Source: JBPEWY01 sp052032225 (GTDB lineage: Bacteria > Bacteroidota > Bacteroidia > Flavobacteriales > Flavobacteriaceae). Taken from it: a stretch of DNA of 64,000 nucleotides. Positions 60,805 to 64,000 of this stretch are shown piece after piece (position 1 is the stretch's first letter; every line of letters starts with the position of its first letter). The notes under the pieces were generated by a model that saw only the letters and a list, made by a program, of their open reading frames with translations, was not told where the DNA came from and did not search any database. The DNA lies in assembly GCA_052032225.1 (NCBI GenBank), contig JBPEWY010000005.1:7391-71390 (forward strand), in the 5' to 3' direction. The translations under genes were made by a program, and so were the position numbers.

Positions 60805-60877
60805 TGACTTGGCTGGGGCTCGAACCCAGGACCCTCTCCTTAAAAGGGAGATGCTCTACCAACTGAGCTACCAAGTC
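60805..60877 (-). tRNA. tRNA-Lys (anticodon TTT), copy 2 of 2 in transcript order
   Basis: A 73-nt tRNA with acceptor GACTTGG, anticodon loop CTTTTAA between TCTCC and GGAGA, and T-arm CTGGGTTCGAGCCCCAG. It is identical over its whole length to the copy at 60895-60967, which lies just upstream on this strand, separated by a 17-nt spacer. Confidence 0.96.
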
Positions 60878-60894
60878 TGAGTAAGACTATTTAG

Positions 60895-60967
60895 TGACTT
60901 GGCTGGGGCTCGAACCCAGGACCCTCTCCTTAAAAGGGAGATGCTCTACCAACTGAGCTACCAAGTC
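60895..60967 (-). tRNA. tRNA-Lys (anticodon TTT), copy 1 of 2 in transcript order
   Basis: The same 73-nt sequence as the neighbouring copy, including the acceptor and the TTT anticodon. It is the first tRNA after a good promoter (TTG/TATATTTG) about 50 nt upstream. The CCA end is not encoded. The short identical flanks (TTAGT) suggest a recent tandem duplication. Confidence 0.96.
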
Positions 60968-61018
60968 ATTATAAAATTTCAAGAAAACAATAAAAAAGTC
61001 ATTTCTTGAATGCGGGTG

Positions 61019-61048
61019 CAAATATAAGAGCTATAATTTATTTTTCAA
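61019..61048 (-). promoter_or_regulatory. Promoter of the Lys-Lys-Leu tRNA transcript
   Basis: On the minus strand TTG (61048-61046) and TATATTTG (61026-61019) are spaced 19 nt, a near-consensus Bacteroidetes promoter, about 51 nt before the first tRNA. Confidence 0.82.
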
Positions 61049-61124
61049 GGCTAAATTGCCATAAATTTGCTTTTTTTAGTTAGATAAATTTGTAACCTAT
61101 TGTTTTACATAAAAGTTAGCAGTT

Positions 61125-61640
61125 TTGATTATAGCATTATTGGGCTACATGGGTAGCGGAAAATCATCAATCGGGGTGCTTTTAGCCGAAGAATTAAACG
61201 TTTCTTTTAACGATTTAGATGCATTTATAGAGGAACAAGAAAGAAAAAGCATACCTGAAATTTTTACCGAGCACGGAGAGATATATTTTAGAAAAAAGGA
61301 ACACGATTATTTAAAAAAATATATTGAATCTAACGCTTCAGGAGTATTAGCTTTAGGTGGTGGTACACCTTGTTATGCAAATAACATGGAGCTCTTGCTA
61401 AATAAAGAGCAAGTAATTACCGTGTATTTAAAAGCATCATTACAAACATTGCTAAAGCGGTTAGCAACCGAAACAAACTCTAGACCGTTGTTAAAAAATA
61501 TCCCTGTTAAAGATTTACCTGAATTTATTGCCAAACACGTTTTTGAGCGTACACCTTTTTACAACAAAGCAGATTTTACAGTGATTGTTGACGGCAAAAG
61601 CAAAACAGAAATTGTAAACGAGATTATGGCGTTACTTTAA
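61125..61640 (+). CDS. aroK: Shikimate kinase
   Basis: A 171-aa kinase phosphorylating shikimate at O3 in aromatic amino-acid synthesis. TTG start at 61125 gives MIIALLGYMGSGKSSIGVLL, where the Walker A is GYMGSGKSS; no ATG lies upstream in frame. Substrate-binding NDLDAFIEEQE, IPEIFTEHGEIYFRKKEHDYL, the GGGTP loop and the adenine-lid RLATETNSRPLL are all in order. It overlaps the convergent PRTase gene by 9 bp. Confidence 0.95.
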   Translation: MIIALLGYMGSGKSSIGVLLAEELNVSFNDLDAFIEEQERKSIPEIFTEHGEIYFRKKEHDYLKKYIESNASGVLALGGGTPCYANNMELLLNKEQVITVYLKASLQTLLKRLATETNSRPLLKNIPVKDLPEFIAKHVFERTPFYNKADFTVIVDGKSKTEIVNEIMALL

Positions 61641-62135
61641 CCAAACCGAATCATTACCCTCTTTAAAAATAACTTCTATATGTTCTTGTAAAGATGTAGA
61701 TAATGATATTCCTTTAAAATCTGCTTTAACAGGATATTTTTTATGATTTCTGTTTACTAAAACAGCAGTTTTAAATTGCTTTAACGGAACGCTTAAAAAA
61801 TGTTTTACTCCATAAATTAATGTAGTACCGGAGTTTAAAACATCATCAACTAACACTACTGATTTGTTTTGATAATCCTTTTCAGGGATTGAAGTTGTTA
61901 TAGGAGAATTTAGAGGATTTTTTTTGTTAATAGTTACTTCGCAGATAACAGTATTCAAATCTGAAATAGCATCTAAAGCAGCTTTAATTTTTTTTGCTAA
62001 TACCAACCCGCCACCGGTAATCCCGGCTATAACTACTTCTTTTTCGTTAACATTTGTTTCGTAAATCTGGTAGGCTATACGCTTTATTTTATGTTGTATT
62101 TGCTCGTGAGATAGTATTGGGTTGGTTGTAGCCAT
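61632..62135 (-). CDS. Phosphoribosyltransferase-family protein (PyrR-like)
   Basis: A 167-aa type I PRTase. The PRPP-binding motif is SVVLVDDVLNSGTTLIYGV, with an early GITGGGLVLAKKI (PPi loop). The length and overall pattern resemble PyrR or uracil/xanthine-type PRTases of Bacteroidetes; substrate and any RNA-binding attenuator role are not defined. It is the last gene of a three-gene unit with the methyltransferase (2-bp gap) and S4 protein. Confidence 0.85.
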   Translation of the reverse strand: MATTNPILSHEQIQHKIKRIAYQIYETNVNEKEVVIAGITGGGLVLAKKIKAALDAISDLNTVICEVTINKKNPLNSPITTSIPEKDYQNKSVVLVDDVLNSGTTLIYGVKHFLSVPLKQFKTAVLVNRNHKKYPVKADFKGISLSTSLQEHIEVIFKEGNDSVWLK

Positions 62136-62137
62136 AA

Positions 62138-62719
62138 TTATTTTTTTTCAAATATAGCAAAGAGTTCATTACCTAATCTTGGCTTTATAGAATTATAACA
62201 TTCTTCAAATACTTTTATATGAAAATGAGGTTTAAAATACGTTAAGTACTCTTCTTTATTTCCACCAAAAGGTGGTCCGCTTTCTGTTAACGGAAATGAA
62301 AAAAACACACCTACAAGTTTTCCGTTTTTATTTAAAAGCTCGTGCATTTTTTTTGCATAGTTTTCACGCTTACTTGGGTGTAAAGCACAGAAAAAAGTTT
62401 GTTCTAAAATTAAATCAAATGAATCGGTTAGATTAAAAAAATCATTTAGAATGAGCTGATTTTCCGGAAAATTGGGAGTCCTTTTTTTAATGTTTTTTAA
62501 GGCTGATGGAGCAACATCAACAACAAAAACATTTTTAAAGCCATTGTCAAACAAATAAGAAGCTTCGTAGCCATTTCCGGCTCCGGGAATTAAAATCTTA
62601 ATGTTTTTATCTTGTAACTGATTAATATAAGTTACTAATGGAGTAGAAGGGTAGCCAATATCCCATTTGGTAGTGCTTTCTTGGTATCTTTTTTCCCAAT
62701 AATTACTATCAAACGTCAT
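62138..62719 (-). CDS. TPMT/thiol-halide methyltransferase-like enzyme
   Basis: A 193-aa class I SAM methyltransferase of the thiopurine-methyltransferase/HOL type. I start at ATG 62719 (MTFDSNYWEKRYQES); an upstream in-frame TTG at 62728 is less likely. W-IGYPSTPLVTYI, motif I ILIPGAGNGYEASYL, ILEQTFFCALHPSKRENYAKK and PPFGGNKEEYLTYF are family blocks. The acceptor may be a thiol or halide. It overlaps the preceding S4 gene by 11 bp. Confidence 0.85.
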   Translation of the reverse strand: MTFDSNYWEKRYQESTTKWDIGYPSTPLVTYINQLQDKNIKILIPGAGNGYEASYLFDNGFKNVFVVDVAPSALKNIKKRTPNFPENQLILNDFFNLTDSFDLILEQTFFCALHPSKRENYAKKMHELLNKNGKLVGVFFSFPLTESGPPFGGNKEEYLTYFKPHFHIKVFEECYNSIKPRLGNELFAIFEKK

Positions 62720-63092
62720 TATCTTCAAAGTTTTCTAAATAGTCATCAATATCTCTTCTATCTTTTTTAGTTGGTCTCCCAGTGCCCTTCTTTCGGTAAT
62801 AATCTTTGGCGTATTTAAGTAAATCTAAATTCTCAAAAGCTTCTTTGGGAGTTGTATCTTTTCTGTATAAATCAACCAGTTTAGCGCCAACCCTATTAAC
62901 AGGAATATTAATTACAGTTAACTCGTAATTAATTTGATTTTTTCTAACGGTAATTTTATCAGAAGGATATATTTCTCTGGCAGGTTTAGCTTTTTCTCCG
63001 TTTACTGTTATATGTCCTTTTTTACAGGCTTCTGTGGCTAAACTTCGGGTTTTAAAATACCGTGTACACCATAAAAATTTATCAATCCGCAT
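62709..63092 (-). CDS. S4-domain RNA-binding protein, Hsp15-like
   Basis: A 127-aa protein with one S4 domain (residues about 1-65: MRIDKFLWCTRYFKTRSLA, CKKGHITVNGEKAKPA). Hsp15 recycles 50S subunits stalled with nascent chains by binding the tRNA-50S complex. I choose ATG 63092, the standard family start; ATG 63122 would add ten residues and lies next to a -7-like TATTTTTG (63131-63124). A Lys-rich, then Asp-rich C-terminal tail follows. It is first of the unit with the methyltransferase and PRTase. Confidence 0.88.
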   Translation of the reverse strand: MRIDKFLWCTRYFKTRSLATEACKKGHITVNGEKAKPAREIYPSDKITVRKNQINYELTVINIPVNRVGAKLVDLYRKDTTPKEAFENLDLLKYAKDYYRKKGTGRPTKKDRRDIDDYLENFEDNDV

Positions 63093-63167
63093 ATGGTCGT
63101 TAAAATCTGTGTTAATGCTCATACAAAAATAGGAGAAAATTGTATCTTGCGGACCCTAATTAAAACA

Positions 63168-64000
63168 ATGATGAAAATTAGAGCTTGTTATTTTGCAATG
63201 GCAATACTCGCGTTGATTGTGAGTTGTAATAAAAACGATGACGATGGTCCTGTAACAATTCCGCCAAGGGATTTGGCAGAAGTAGCGTTAGAAGATGATA
63301 AAGAAATTGTAGCATTCTTAAAGTCTCATTTTTATAATTACGAAGAGTTTCAAAACCCGTCGGCTGAGTTTGATTATAAAATAAAGATAGACACTTTAGA
63401 GGGTGATAATGCTAACAAGACACCATTGTTTGATCAGGTGTCAACAAAAGAAGTGGTCTTAAAAGATGGAGAAGGAAACGATGTAGTTCATAAAATTTAT
63501 TATTTGGTAGCTAGACCCGGAATTGGAGAAAATCCTACAATTGCCGACTCTACACTTGTTAGATATCAAGGTGAACTTTTAGATAAATCTGTTTTTGACG
63601 GCAGTCCAACACCTATTTGGTTTGATTTACAAGGTGTTGTTAGAGGATTTAGAGAGTTTATGCCTCAAATGAAAACTGGAAGAGGTCCTATAGACAATGG
63701 TGATGGTACTGTTAGTTTTGAGGATTATGGTATTGGACTGGTAATTATGCCTTCAGGATTAGCGTATTTTAGCGAAGCTAGACCGGGAATTCCATCATAT
63801 TCTCCTTTAGTTTTTAAAATTGATTTGCTAAGTAGAGAAGATACTGACCATGATAGAGATGGTATTTTATCTATTAATGAAGATGTAAACGGTGATGGAA
63901 ATTTATTTGATGATGATACAGACGATGATAATCTTCCTAATTATTTAGATAATGATGATGATGGAGATGGTGTTTTAACTATAAATGAATATGATGAAGA
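63168..64000 (+). CDS. Secreted FKBP-type isomerase lipoprotein with Asp-rich repeats, 3' truncated
   Basis: At least 277 codons, running off the window. Two Met codons start it (63168 or 63171). Lipoprotein signal ILALIVSCNKNDDD. The FKBP-type domain (about 110-225) has YQGELLDKSVFDGS, the substrate-binding GVVRGFREFMPQMKTG and a C-terminal PSYSPLVFKIDLL strand. From about 230 on there is a run of Asp/Asn-rich repeats (DHDRDGI, DVNGDGN, DDDTDDDN, DNDDDGDGV) like type-3 calcium-binding repeats. Located outside the cytoplasm; similar to GldI-type Bacteroidetes FKBPs. The rest of the gene is unseen. Confidence 0.85.
   Translation, partial: MMKIRACYFAMAILALIVSCNKNDDDGPVTIPPRDLAEVALEDDKEIVAFLKSHFYNYEEFQNPSAEFDYKIKIDTLEGDNANKTPLFDQVSTKEVVLKDGEGNDVVHKIYYLVARPGIGENPTIADSTLVRYQGELLDKSVFDGSPTPIWFDLQGVVRGFREFMPQMKTGRGPIDNGDGTVSFEDYGIGLVIMPSGLAYFSEARPGIPSYSPLVFKIDLLSREDTDHDRDGILSINEDVNGDGNLFDDDTDDDNLPNYLDNDDDGDGVLTINEYDE

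Noticed and set aside
60653..60880. Open frame of 75 codons on the plus strand
   Set aside because: It runs antisense across the terminator, tRNA-Leu and one tRNA-Lys; its peptide is the usual spurious translation of tRNA genes.
1..64000. CRISPR array, prophage or plasmid origin
   Set aside because: No regularly spaced repeats, phage structural genes, integrase or replication initiator were seen anywhere in the window.

Overview
This is a gene-dense chromosomal window of about one-third G+C from a Bacteroidetes, most likely a pigmented, aerobic (probably marine) member of the Flavobacteriaceae. The signs are: TTG...TAnnTTTG promoters instead of sigma-70 boxes; weak or absent Shine-Dalgarno sequences; several TTG and GTG starts; secreted proteins ending their signal peptides in xxA/S-Q; and family-typical genes such as the long NusB, the PUR-alpha DUF3276 protein, fused IcmF, DUF4920, M14 peptidases of about 840 aa, and a MerR-crtI-crtB-crtZ-crtY carotenoid cluster. 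I see no prophage, transposase, CRISPR array, rRNA operon or plasmid function.

Layout. 1-5.9 kb: 3' end of the fused acyl-CoA mutase icmF, two related secreted alpha/beta-hydrolase-like proteins, a small helical protein and an Lrp regulator. 5.9-12 kb: a minus-strand operon of MFS transporter, DJ-1/PfpI lipoprotein, M14 carboxypeptidase and secreted amidohydrolase. 12-18.6 kb: small envelope proteins, CrcB fluoride channel, SRPBCC proteins, MazG-like pyrophosphohydrolase, branched-chain aminotransferase, DUF4920/MnmD/epimerase operon. 18.6-25.8 kb: grpE-dnaJ, an ABC-2 exporter, MscS, a sigma-54 response regulator without a DNA-binding domain, a structured inverted-repeat element and a secreted coiled-coil protein. 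26-35.5 kb: PPK2, M28 peptidase, a cyclophilin-FKBP fusion, a thioredoxin-like protein, a CsaA-like protein, a second M14 peptidase, a PUR-domain protein and an MsbA-like ABC exporter. 35.6-45 kb: leucine-type dehydrogenase, nusB-DUF1573-yajC, pepT/pyrD divergent pair, an unusual methyltransferase, LysE exporter, HMG-CoA lyase. 45-55.4 kb: porin/FMN-binding/four-helix membrane protein group, guaB, two periplasmic parvulin-type chaperones plus MoxR, aconitase. 55.5-60.6 kb: a TlpA-like protein that lacks its cysteines, then the crtY-crtZ-crtB-crtI cluster behind a CarH-like B12/MerR regulator. 60.6-64 kb: Leu and two identical Lys tRNAs, shikimate kinase, PRTase, methyltransferase, S4 protein and the start of a secreted FKBP with acidic repeats.

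How the genes work together. Most of the window is housekeeping. Branched-chain amino acid use recurs at separate loci: leucine-type dehydrogenase, aminotransferase, HMG-CoA lyase and the isobutyryl-CoA mutase-type enzyme. Envelope protein folding and degradation is heavily represented: four PPIase-type genes, two M14 peptidases, an M28 peptidase and lipoproteins. The carotenoid block encodes phytoene to lycopene to beta-carotene to zeaxanthin. Its regulator keeps the W-x9-EH and axial-His residues of light-sensing adenosylcobalamin repressors, and dyads lie at both the regulator and crtI start regions; this is the clearest regulatory system here. The less explained parts are the porin/FMN/membrane trio, the folded inverted repeat at 24.86-24.97 kb, and a perfect 16-bp dyad directly in front of a 49-aa membrane protein at 39.3-39.5 kb.
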